Source of the DNA: a virus
IMG/VR virus record: IMGVR_UViG_3300033064_002494
Coordinates: 1 to 26,385 of that record
Reading direction: 5' to 3' (one strand)
Length of the DNA: 26,385 nucleotides
Shown here: positions 14,514-21,891 of the stretch, piece after piece
How the letters are laid out: each line of letters opens with the position of its first letter
Numbering within the stretch: position 1 is the stretch's first letter
The notes under the pieces: model-generated
The model's input: only the letters and a program-made list of their open reading frames with translations
Told to the model about the DNA's origin: nothing
Databases searched by the model: none
Translations under genes and position numbers: made by a program

Positions 14514-15686
14514 ATGAACAATACAAATTATATACCATCAAATTGTCCAAGTCAAATGATGAGAAACTCTGAATATATACCAGTTGCTTCAATGGGGGAA
14601 TTATCAAGAAGTAAATCAGAAGTAACAAATGATTCAATAAACAATGTTAAAAAATTATCATGGTGGGAACCAAACTCATTTTTTAATTATCCAAGTATGT
14701 TAGTTTCTGCATATTACGGAATTAAATATAAAAATAATTTTCGTAAACATTTTAATATACCAGATGATATGTTGATTATTGGAGATTCTGGTGGATTTCA
14801 AAATTTAACTTTAAATGCTAATCTTGATCCTATTGAAGTTTTGCGTTGGCAAGAACAAAATTGTCAAATTGGATTTATTTTTGATATACCAATATCATTT
14901 TGTAAGACTAAAAAAGAAATTAAAGAATGCCAAATAAAAACAGTAGAAAATGCATATATTGCTTTAAAGAAACGAGTAAATAATAAATTAAAATTGTATT
15001 GTGTGTTTCACGGTAAAAACCCTAAAAATTTAAAAGAACATATAGATATATATAATGAACATGGAAATATAAATGATTTTGATGGTTTTGCATTAGGAAG
15101 CATGGTTGCTTTTAAATCGAATTATAATTATGTAACAAAACAACTTGTAACTATTTGTGAAATAAATAAAGAATATAAAAAACCCATACATATTCTTGGT
15201 TTGTCAGGTTTAAAAATAATTCCTATAATATATTATTTATCTAAAAAATATAATCAAATTATAACATATGATAGTTCAAGTTATGGCTGTGGAGCAATCC
15301 GAAAAGAATATTGGTTAGACTATGGAAGATTTAGTATAGAGTTTTCTGATAAAAATCAAACTACAATAAATAAATTACCGTGTGACTGTCCAATTTGTTC
15401 TTTATGCACACCAGAAACCCTTAAAGAATCTGGTTCAATAAGTGGCGGATTAATATCGTTACATAACTTACACCAAACTATGTCATACTGCAATTTAATA
15501 GATATTTTGATTGAAGATGAAAATTTATTTTTTAGTTATTTAAAACAACATGTAGGTTTAAATATTTATGATATTATATCTAAAATTAAAAAGATGTTTG
15601 ATGAAAATGATTTTAGGATAGATAAATATTTTTCATCCGATAACGAAATAAATAACACTACACAATCGAACATATTTGGATTTTAG
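14514..15686 (+). CDS. dpdA: DpdA-like DNA-guanine transglycosylase (Tgt superfamily)
   Basis: The enzyme is expected to exchange guanine in DNA for a 7-deazaguanine base. In 390 residues it keeps the Tgt signatures: DSGGFQ (91-96) with the catalytic Asp91, FDIP (123-126), a GFALGS strand (191-196) like the GGLA/GALG motif, TYDSSSYG (251-258) in the place of the nucleophile loop, and the zinc site C290-x-C292-x2-C295 with His317 in SLHNLH. It lacks the tRNA-binding PUA domain of archaeal Tgt. Location after queDE-folE-queC and DUF6884 makes a DNA substrate much more likely than tRNA. The SD GGGGGC (about 14502-14507) supports the start. Confidence 0.85.
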   Translation: MNNTNYIPSNCPSQMMRNSEYIPVASMGELSRSKSEVTNDSINNVKKLSWWEPNSFFNYPSMLVSAYYGIKYKNNFRKHFNIPDDMLIIGDSGGFQNLTLNANLDPIEVLRWQEQNCQIGFIFDIPISFCKTKKEIKECQIKTVENAYIALKKRVNNKLKLYCVFHGKNPKNLKEHIDIYNEHGNINDFDGFALGSMVAFKSNYNYVTKQLVTICEINKEYKKPIHILGLSGLKIIPIIYYLSKKYNQIITYDSSSYGCGAIRKEYWLDYGRFSIEFSDKNQTTINKLPCDCPICSLCTPETLKESGSISGGLISLHNLHQTMSYCNLIDILIEDENLFFSYLKQHVGLNIYDIISKIKKMFDENDFRIDKYFSSDNEINNTTQSNIFGF

Positions 15687-15696
15687 TTATTATCAA

Positions 15697-15786
15697 ATGA
15701 TAACACTCGAACAAAAAGGGGCAAAGGATATAGTATCAAAAATATTTAAACAAATGTTTAAAAATAAGGAGGAAATTATAAAATGA
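15697..15786 (+). pseudogene. Duplicated 5' fragment of the polB gene, 29-codon chimeric frame
   Basis: Positions 15697-15735 repeat the first 39 bases of the DNA polymerase gene (18131-18169) with 37 matches. The two differences are third-position changes in codons 3 and 4 (ACA/ACT, CTC/CTA), so all 13 encoded residues, MITLEQKGAKDIV, are identical. The frame then runs into unrelated sequence and stops at 15784-15786, overlapping the ATG of the IbrB-like gene. It looks like a relict of polB left when the IbrB/IbrA cassette was inserted. The short product is probably not functional, though its stop couples to ibrB. Confidence 0.8.
15745..15762. repeat. Inverted repeat between polB fragment and ibrB
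   Basis: TTTAAAC at 15745-15751 and GTTTAAA at 15756-15762 form perfect 7-bp arms around a 4-base spacer. The pair sits ten bases after the end of the polB duplication and just before the AAGGAGG SD of the IbrB-like gene. It could be an operator, a TATA-containing promoter element or an insertion-edge relic. Confidence 0.5.
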
Positions 15787-16916
15787 GTTTGAATGAAATA
15801 AATGTATTAATTGAAAAAATAGAAAAAATAGAAAACATTAATGATAAAATAGAATTTATTAATATAGTTAAAAAAAAATTACATAAAATAAGTCCATTTA
15901 AAAATGAACCAGTGGATTGTGTAATATGGGTAAAACAAGAAAAAGTACAAGCCAATGATTATAATCCTAATAAAGTTGCACCGCCAGAAATGGAATTATT
16001 AAAATTAAGTGTTCTTGCAGATGGTTATACTCAACCCATTGTTACATTTCCAGAAGAACATCAAATAACAGTTATTGATGGATTTCATAGAACTAGAGTT
16101 GGTAAAGAAATAAATGAAATAAAAAATAAAGTATATGGATATTTACCAATTGTTCAAATACGAAAATCTCAAATTAATAAAAATGATAGAATCGCATCTA
16201 CAATAAGACATAATCGTGCAAGAGGTAAACACACAATAGATGGTATGAGCGAAATTGTTATTGAATTAAAAAGACGTAATTGGAGTAATAAAAGAATATG
16301 TAAAGAACTTGGTATGGAAGATGATGAAGTTTTAAGATTATGTCAAATAACTGGATTGGCAGAATTATTTAATGATGAAGAATTTAGTAAATCATGGGAC
16401 ATAAAAGATTCAGTGCCAGATTTTGAACCAATAACTGACGACTTTGATGATACAGTAAAAAAAGAATTTGGTTTTAGAACAGTTAATACCAGTGATGAAC
16501 AAAGAATATTTCATAAATATAATAAATGGGAATGTTATAAAGCTGGATTTTATGCTACACATAAAAAAGATATGACACAAGAACAATGTGAAGAAAAATA
16601 TAAAGAATTATTGATCAATGAAAAAGAATTTAGAGATGCATTACAAAATATAATTAATAATTGGAAATATTCATGCGAACATTATTTGACAAACCAAAGT
16701 ATGAATCGCATTGCATATTTAGGACAAGCAGCAGTGTGTTATAAATATGGTATTCCAAGTAAATATAAAAGCGGATTTAATTTATTAACTGAAATAGAAC
16801 AAGACATAGCAAATAATATTGCATTGGAATTTTTAAATAAATGGTTAATGCAAAATGGCAGGGAAAAAGTTGAGTTAAAAGATGCAATGACTACACGACA
16901 ATCAACAATATATTAA
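15783..16916 (+). CDS. IbrB-like ParB-fold protein
   Basis: The 377-residue protein has an N-terminal ParB/Srx-type domain: VQANDYNPNKVAPPEMELL (about 55-73), DGYTQPIVTFP, VIDGFHRTRVG (about 97-107) and RHNRARGKH (142-150), followed by a helix-turn-helix-like EIVIELKRRNWSNKRICKELGM. This is the layout of IbrB proteins, the partners of IbrA PAPS-reductase-like proteins, and IbrA follows here after one base. The C-terminal 170 residues are helical and not recognised. Plasmid segregation is unlikely because there is no ParA. In phages ParB-fold and PP-loop pairs have been suspected in DNA modification; that is inference here. The SD AAGGAGG is strong. Confidence 0.8.
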   Translation: MSLNEINVLIEKIEKIENINDKIEFINIVKKKLHKISPFKNEPVDCVIWVKQEKVQANDYNPNKVAPPEMELLKLSVLADGYTQPIVTFPEEHQITVIDGFHRTRVGKEINEIKNKVYGYLPIVQIRKSQINKNDRIASTIRHNRARGKHTIDGMSEIVIELKRRNWSNKRICKELGMEDDEVLRLCQITGLAELFNDEEFSKSWDIKDSVPDFEPITDDFDDTVKKEFGFRTVNTSDEQRIFHKYNKWECYKAGFYATHKKDMTQEQCEEKYKELLINEKEFRDALQNIINNWKYSCEHYLTNQSMNRIAYLGQAAVCYKYGIPSKYKSGFNLLTEIEQDIANNIALEFLNKWLMQNGREKVELKDAMTTRQSTIY

Positions 16917-16917
16917 A

Positions 16918-18120
16918 ATGCAAGTTAAAAAATATCAAAAACAGAATGTTTTGGATGCCGCAAAAGATAGAATTGGTAAAACATTTGATGATTTTGAAAA
17001 AATATATGTTAGTTTTTCAGGTGGAAAAGATAGTACAATTATGTTACATTTGGTTATGGATGAAGCAATTAAAAGAAAACGAAAAGTTGGAGTTTTGATT
17101 ATAGATTTAGAAGCACAATATCAAGATACAATAAAACACATTTATGAAATTATTAAAATGTATAAAAACAATATGGATTTATATTGGTGTTGTTTACCGT
17201 TATTAATGCGTAATGCTGTAACTAATTTTGAACCAAGATGGGTATGTTGGGATCCAAATAAAAAAGATATTTGGGTTAGACAAAAACCTAAATGCGCAAA
17301 AACCACATATGATTTTGATTTTTTTATTCCAGAAATGGAGTTTGAAGAATTTATGGTATTATTTGGTAAATGGTATGGTAAGGGAAAATTGACAGCAGCA
17401 TTTATTGGAATAAGAGCAGATGAAAGTTTACATAGATATTGTGCAATTGCAACATGGAATAAAAAAGATAAAGCACATAAAAATTATATATGGACAACAA
17501 AAATCATTGATAATGTTTATAATATTTATCCAATATATGATTGGAAAACAGAAGATGATTGGATATATCATGCAAAATTTAAAGATAAACCATATAATGA
17601 AATATACACAAAAATGTATAAAGCAGGAGTTAAATTGAGTCAACAACGATTATGTCAACCATATGGTGATGACCAAAAAAAAGGATTATGGTTATATCAT
17701 ATTTTAGAACCAGATACATGGTGTAAATTAATAGTGCGTGTTAATGGTGTTAATTCCGGCGCATTATATATAAAAGAAAGTGGAAATATGACTGGATATA
17801 ATAAAATTACATTACCAAAAGAACATACTTGGAGAAGTTTTTGTAATTTATTACTAAAAACAATGCCAAAAAAAACCAGAGAACATTATAGTTATAGATT
17901 CAAAAAATTTATTAGTAGTTGGCATGATAGAGGATATCAGGTTATACCAGAAACAGCACCACCAGAATTGGAAGCACAATGTTGGGCTCCATCATGGAGA
18001 AGAATGTGTAAATGTCTTTTAAGAAATGATTATTGGTGTAAAGGATTGGGTCAAGCACAACCAAAAAGTGAAGCATGGTTAAAATTTAAAGAACTTAAAA
18101 AAGCAAAAAAAATAACATAA
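16918..18120 (+). CDS. IbrA-like PAPS-reductase/PP-loop ATPase (DUF3440)
   Basis: In 400 residues it shows the PP-loop SFSGGKDST (32-40), VLIIDLEAQY (about 59-68), and GIRADESLHR (164-173), characteristic of PAPS reductase-like enzymes of the IbrA/DUF3440 group. An aromatic-rich middle with YPIYDWKTEDDWIY follows, then a Cys- and Trp-rich C-terminus (CWAPSWRRMCKCLL). Such enzymes adenylate a substrate through ATP; DndC of the DNA phosphorothioation system is a relative in the same superfamily. The natural substrate of IbrA is not known to me. It is strongly TTA/AGA-leaning compared with polB, and sits inside the bracketed insertion. Confidence 0.8.
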   Translation: MQVKKYQKQNVLDAAKDRIGKTFDDFEKIYVSFSGGKDSTIMLHLVMDEAIKRKRKVGVLIIDLEAQYQDTIKHIYEIIKMYKNNMDLYWCCLPLLMRNAVTNFEPRWVCWDPNKKDIWVRQKPKCAKTTYDFDFFIPEMEFEEFMVLFGKWYGKGKLTAAFIGIRADESLHRYCAIATWNKKDKAHKNYIWTTKIIDNVYNIYPIYDWKTEDDWIYHAKFKDKPYNEIYTKMYKAGVKLSQQRLCQPYGDDQKKGLWLYHILEPDTWCKLIVRVNGVNSGALYIKESGNMTGYNKITLPKEHTWRSFCNLLLKTMPKKTREHYSYRFKKFISSWHDRGYQVIPETAPPELEAQCWAPSWRRMCKCLLRNDYWCKGLGQAQPKSEAWLKFKELKKAKKIT

Positions 18121-18130
18121 TAATTATAAA

Positions 18131-20338
18131 ATGATAACTCTAGAACAAAAAGGGGCAAAGGATATAGTAATATATTATAGAACAAGTGATAACGTTCGTA
18201 AGGAGCTTGTAATTACTAACTTTAATCCTTATTTTTACGTGAAAGGTGACGGTGAATATAAATCCTTTATGGGAGAAAAACTCAAGAAAATCGAGGTTAA
18301 TGCGCCTAAAAATCTCATATATGAACGTAAAAAGTATACTAAAACGTATGAAGCTGACATACAGTATCTTAATAGATACCTTATTAACAGAATTGAAACT
18401 CCAATACCTAAATCTAAGCTTAGAGTTCATTATACTGACATTGAAACTAACATGTCAGTTGACATTGAACGAACACCAGAACCTATAATATCAATTACAG
18501 TGTATGATAATTATATTAATAAGTATGTTATATTTGTATGGCGTGATGATATCGAATCTAAACTTGACAAAACGGATGAACAATCTATATACTATTTTAA
18601 CAACGAACATGATATGCTTAACAAATATATAGATTTTGTTGAATCGACTAATCCTGACATTTTGACTGCATGGAACGCGCCATTTGACTTTGCGTACATA
18701 ATCAACAGATCTAAAAAGCTTAAATTGAACATAAACAAAACATCGCCACTTAACTATGTAAGTTTTGATAAAAAGTATGAGGATGTTACAGTTAAAGGTC
18801 GTGTGGTATTTGATCTTTTAAAAGCGTATAAAAAACTTCAACCATCAGTGATTGAATCGTATCGGCTTGATAATGTATGTGCAAAAGAGCTTGGAAGTAA
18901 AAAGATTAAAGTTGATCTGAAAACTATATGGAATGATATTGATTTGTTAATAAAATATAATAAACGTGATGTTGAACTGATAGTTAAACTTGAAGAAAAG
19001 CTGAAACTGATTGAATACTTTGACGAAATACGTCGTACAGTTGGATGTGTGTGGGATTCTGTATGGTTCAACTCAAATCTGATTGATGTGATGGTTCTAC
19101 GTGAAGCTAAACATCAAGGATTCGTTTTACCATCTAAAAATTATGTTACTGGTGATAAGTTTCAGGGTGCATATGTAAAAAAGCCAGTGCCGGGAATACA
19201 TGATAATGTGATTTGTCTTGATCTGAAATCGTTATATCCATCGTTAATGTGCCAATTTTGTATCAGTAACGAGAATTTGTCTGATGATGGTGAAATACAG
19301 TTACCGAATGGTGTTAAACTGAAAAATCGTGAAGGGTTTCTTAACGGTATTATAATTAAACTGTGGGCTGAACGTAAAAAATATAAAAAACTTATGTTTG
19401 ATGCACGGCGTAATAAAGATGATAACATGGAAAAGGTGTATGATCTCAAACAAGTATCGTATAAGTTTCTTGTGAATTCGTTGTGGGGGTATCTAGGATA
19501 TCAAAAAAGTAGGTTGTATAAGCGTGAACTTGCAAGTAGCATTACACTTATGGCACGAGAAACTATCATGCACTCTGCAAAAGTTATTGAATCATTAGGA
19601 TACGAAGTTATTGCTGGTGATACTGATTCTATTTATATTAAAATTCCGCATAGTGATAAAAATAAGATAATTGAAACAGGTAATAAACTTAAAGCACACC
19701 TTAACAAAAGTTATACTGAGTTTGTGAAAAAGTATGGGTGCAAAGAAAACAAGTATCTAGAAATGGAATTTGAAAAGATCAATTCTAAAATGTTTTTCAG
19801 TGATGCTAAAAAACGGTATGTGTATCGTTGCATTTGGGCTGATGGTATTGACGTTGATAAGATAAGTTACATTGGATGGGATACTCGTCGAAGTGATCGT
19901 TCTCACATACAAAAAAAAGTGCAACAAGACATATTTGAAATGTTGTTACTCAAAGATTCAACAAAGAAAGATGTTGATAGTTACGTTAAAAAAGTTAAAG
20001 AACGGATAAAATGTGGCGATATTCCACTGCATGACATTGTAATACCACAAACTATAACTAAAGACATAAGCAAATATAAAAATATGCCTGCACATGTTCG
20101 TGGAATGATATGGTCAAATAAAAATCTTAATCTGCCAATTGACATAAAGATTAGAATGTTATGGATCACAGATCATCGAACTGATGTTGTGTGTGTTCCT
20201 GAAGGACAAGTTCACATCCTTGAACAGTTTAAAATAGATTATGATAAAATGTTTAGTCTTATATTTGACAATACACTTGAAAAAATATATGATACGTTAC
20301 ATTGGAACCAACAAGAGGTGAGTTTGCTTGAATTTTAA
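18131..20338 (+). CDS. polB: Family B DNA polymerase
   Basis: This is the replicative polymerase with 3'-5' proofreading. Exonuclease motifs are DIE (103-105), NAPFD (182-186) and YNKRD (276-280). Polymerase motifs are GAYV before DLKSLYPS (A, 364-371), NSLWG (B, 449-453), DTDS (C, 497-500) and the later KKRY. At 735 residues it is compact relative to cellular PolB (about 770-900), which fits viral polymerases. Motif B has Trp where NSxYG enzymes have Tyr. No SD precedes the ATG, while a 39-base copy of its start lies 2.4 kb upstream. It is CTT- and CGT-rich, unlike the cassette just before it. Confidence 0.96.
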   Translation: MITLEQKGAKDIVIYYRTSDNVRKELVITNFNPYFYVKGDGEYKSFMGEKLKKIEVNAPKNLIYERKKYTKTYEADIQYLNRYLINRIETPIPKSKLRVHYTDIETNMSVDIERTPEPIISITVYDNYINKYVIFVWRDDIESKLDKTDEQSIYYFNNEHDMLNKYIDFVESTNPDILTAWNAPFDFAYIINRSKKLKLNINKTSPLNYVSFDKKYEDVTVKGRVVFDLLKAYKKLQPSVIESYRLDNVCAKELGSKKIKVDLKTIWNDIDLLIKYNKRDVELIVKLEEKLKLIEYFDEIRRTVGCVWDSVWFNSNLIDVMVLREAKHQGFVLPSKNYVTGDKFQGAYVKKPVPGIHDNVICLDLKSLYPSLMCQFCISNENLSDDGEIQLPNGVKLKNREGFLNGIIIKLWAERKKYKKLMFDARRNKDDNMEKVYDLKQVSYKFLVNSLWGYLGYQKSRLYKRELASSITLMARETIMHSAKVIESLGYEVIAGDTDSIYIKIPHSDKNKIIETGNKLKAHLNKSYTEFVKKYGCKENKYLEMEFEKINSKMFFSDAKKRYVYRCIWADGIDVDKISYIGWDTRRSDRSHIQKKVQQDIFEMLLLKDSTKKDVDSYVKKVKERIKCGDIPLHDIVIPQTITKDISKYKNMPAHVRGMIWSNKNLNLPIDIKIRMLWITDHRTDVVCVPEGQVHILEQFKIDYDKMFSLIFDNTLEKIYDTLHWNQQEVSLLEF

Positions 20339-20579
20339 AGACAATTATAAAAATATTAAAAAGGAAACAGACGTGCTTTTTAATAAAGTTAAAGATCATA
20401 AGTTGTTAGTTGGCAGGCCACCATCAAAAATACTAATGTCGTGTGAGTTCATTGTTCGTAAAAATATTGGACAAGAAATACCGTATGTTGACTTCGAACG
20501 TCACTGTGGAATTGTTAGAGAAACACTTAAACGTAATTTAGAAGTTATAGAGGAGATACTAAAAAATGAGGCTGAGTAA
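20328..20579 (+). CDS. TFB-like single cyclin-repeat protein
   Basis: The gene starts with TTG at 20328, chosen because GAGGTGA at 20315-20321 is an excellent SD six bases upstream and no nearby ATG exists. The 83-residue protein reads GRPPSKILMSCEFIVRKNIGQEIPYVDFE then HCGIVRETLKRNLEVI at about 29-73. That is the order of motifs in a TFIIB/TFB cyclin repeat: G-RxP, an Ala-rich helix, Q-type helix, then GV-x-TLRN. Only one repeat is present and the zinc ribbon is missing. It might modulate host transcription or be a DNA-binding domain reused in replication. It overlaps both polB and the Cas4-like gene. Confidence 0.5.
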   Translation: MNFKDNYKNIKKETDVLFNKVKDHKLLVGRPPSKILMSCEFIVRKNIGQEIPYVDFERHCGIVRETLKRNLEVIEEILKNEAE

Positions 20580-21240
20580 AAGTTCAATACTTGCATACGA
20601 ACATTGTCCGTATTCGTTTTATCTTAGTAAGATTAAGAAGGCAAAAATACCGGATGAAGAAATGCCAGTGCAACTTGTAAAGGGGACTGAAGTTCATGAA
20701 ATGTTAGATGATTTCTATAAACCTAAAACGGATGATATTGCTAAACTTGAAATGGAAATTAAAAAGCATAAAAATTATCATAAGCATGAAACAGAGATTA
20801 ACAATTTCATTAATCTAAATCGTAGAATATCAAAGAAAACTAAAAAGTTTAAACCGTTATTCAGAGAAGTTAAAGTTGAAGATAAAGATATTAACATTCT
20901 TGGATTCATAGACTGTGTGCATTTTGATGGTAAAAATAAAGCTATCATAGATTATAAAACAGGAAGAGAAAAATCCATAACACCGTTCAGGTTCGAACTT
21001 GCACTGTACACGTACATGTTCGAAAAAGAATTCAATCAAAAGATTACACACTGGGGACTATACTTTGTAAGTCATGATAAGTTTAAAGTTGAACAAAAAA
21101 ATGTAGATGAAATGAAAAAAGCAGTTAAAAAAGTTCAAGATGTCAGAAAACTTATACACGAAAAAAAGTTTGATAAGTGTCCTGGATATCTATGTAAATG
21201 GTGCAAGTATTATATGATACATTGTAATGGGAGGAAATGA
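20566..21240 (+). CDS. Cas4/RecB-like Fe-S exonuclease
   Basis: The 224-residue protein is a PD-(D/E)XK nuclease. It has LSKSSILAYEHCPYSFYL (3-20) with Cys14, His44 in GTEVHE, the core GFID116 then IIDYKTG (D129, K131), E144-LALYTY, and C-terminal cysteines at 205, 210, 213 and 220 (CPGYLCKWC...C). Cys14 plus the last three fit the four ligands of the Fe-S cluster in Cas4/AddB nucleases. Such proteins resect DNA ends and are common in archaeal viruses without any CRISPR array. It lies between polymerase and Hjc, so recombination or end processing is likely. Confidence 0.88.
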   Translation: MRLSKSSILAYEHCPYSFYLSKIKKAKIPDEEMPVQLVKGTEVHEMLDDFYKPKTDDIAKLEMEIKKHKNYHKHETEINNFINLNRRISKKTKKFKPLFREVKVEDKDINILGFIDCVHFDGKNKAIIDYKTGREKSITPFRFELALYTYMFEKEFNQKITHWGLYFVSHDKFKVEQKNVDEMKKAVKKVQDVRKLIHEKKFDKCPGYLCKWCKYYMIHCNGRK

Positions 21241-21242
21241 AA

Positions 21243-21467
21243 ATGTGCAAAAATAGATTATGTGGAGATTTGCCAGATGGATTATATAAAAAATGTTTGA
21301 ATGAAGATGGTTCATTTTCACATTTAATTGGCAATTTACAATGGTGCGGATTATCACATGAAGATGGTTTAAGCCAAACAGATTTGAATAGATGCCCATA
21401 CCTAACTAAAAATATCAGTACAAATTATAAGGGTGTGGTAAGATATCGGTGTACATATGGCAATTAA
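21243..21467 (+). CDS. Small Cys-rich protein of unknown function
   Basis: I chose ATG 21243 rather than 21237, because GGGAGG (21229-21234) is then eight bases away instead of two. The 74-residue protein has six cysteines (CKNRLC near the start, then singly spaced Cys in KKC, QWC, NRC and YRC), which could form a metal site or disulfides. It has no signal peptide. The final residues overlap the Hjc start by 11 bases. No family was recognised. Confidence 0.55.
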   Translation: MCKNRLCGDLPDGLYKKCLNEDGSFSHLIGNLQWCGLSHEDGLSQTDLNRCPYLTKNISTNYKGVVRYRCTYGN

Positions 21468-21891
21468 ACATACTAAAGCCAAAGGTACAGCAGCAGAACG
21501 TGAACTGTTGAAAATGTTATGGAATAACGGATATGGTGCACTGCGGTGTCCTGGAAGTGGATCAACACCATTACCATCACCAGACATATTAACTTGCATT
21601 CATAACACTTACGTTGCAATTGAAGTTAAAGTTACACAAGGAAAAATACAATATTTTCGGAAAGAACAAATAGATGAACTTCAAGATTTTGCAGAGAAAT
21701 TTAATGCAATTCCAGCTGTAGCTGTGAAGTTTTATCGTAAAGGGTGGATATTCATGTTAGTGGATGACCTCACAAAAACTAAAGGTAATAATTATGTCAT
21801 GAAATATCCTAACAAGAAACAACAGTGTATAACAAATAATAGAAAATATATGGAATTTGAAGATTTTATATATTATGCACAATTAGAATGA
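21457..21891 (+). CDS. Archaeal Holliday junction resolvase (Hjc-like)
   Basis: Hjc cuts four-way DNA junctions symmetrically. The 144-residue protein shows AKGTAAERELLKML (8-21) with Glu14, ALRCPGSGS (28-36), PDI (42-44, Asp43) and AIEVKVTQ (54-61, E56-x-K58), the PD-(D/E)XK residues of the family in the right order. It continues with FRKEQIDELQDFAEKF and a Trp-containing strand. The size is typical of Hjc. It is followed in ATGA overlap by the primase. The role would be to resolve replication or recombination intermediates before packaging. Confidence 0.9.
   Translation: MAIKHTKAKGTAAERELLKMLWNNGYGALRCPGSGSTPLPSPDILTCIHNTYVAIEVKVTQGKIQYFRKEQIDELQDFAEKFNAIPAVAVKFYRKGWIFMLVDDLTKTKGNNYVMKYPNKKQQCITNNRKYMEFEDFIYYAQLE

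Larger units (their letters stand above)
15697..18169. mobile_element. IbrB/IbrA cassette bounded by direct repeats of the polB start
   Basis: Two 39-base copies of the polB start (15697-15735 and 18131-18169; 37/39 identical) bracket exactly the IbrB-like and IbrA-like genes. No transposase, terminal inverted repeat or integrase is present. The structure fits integration by homologous recombination of a fragment carrying its own polB 5' end, or a homing-type event. The synonymous differences suggest the two copies came from two related viral genomes. Confidence 0.6.

Noticed and set aside
14514-15686. Cellular tRNA-guanine transglycosylase for archaeosine
   Set aside because: The protein lacks the C-terminal PUA-type tRNA-binding domains and sits in a viral preQ0 cassette with a DUF6884 protein, which fits a DNA substrate better.
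15783-16916. Plasmid-partition ParB
   Set aside because: There is no ParA gene or parS-like site nearby, and the sequence matches the IbrB layout with an IbrA partner directly after it.
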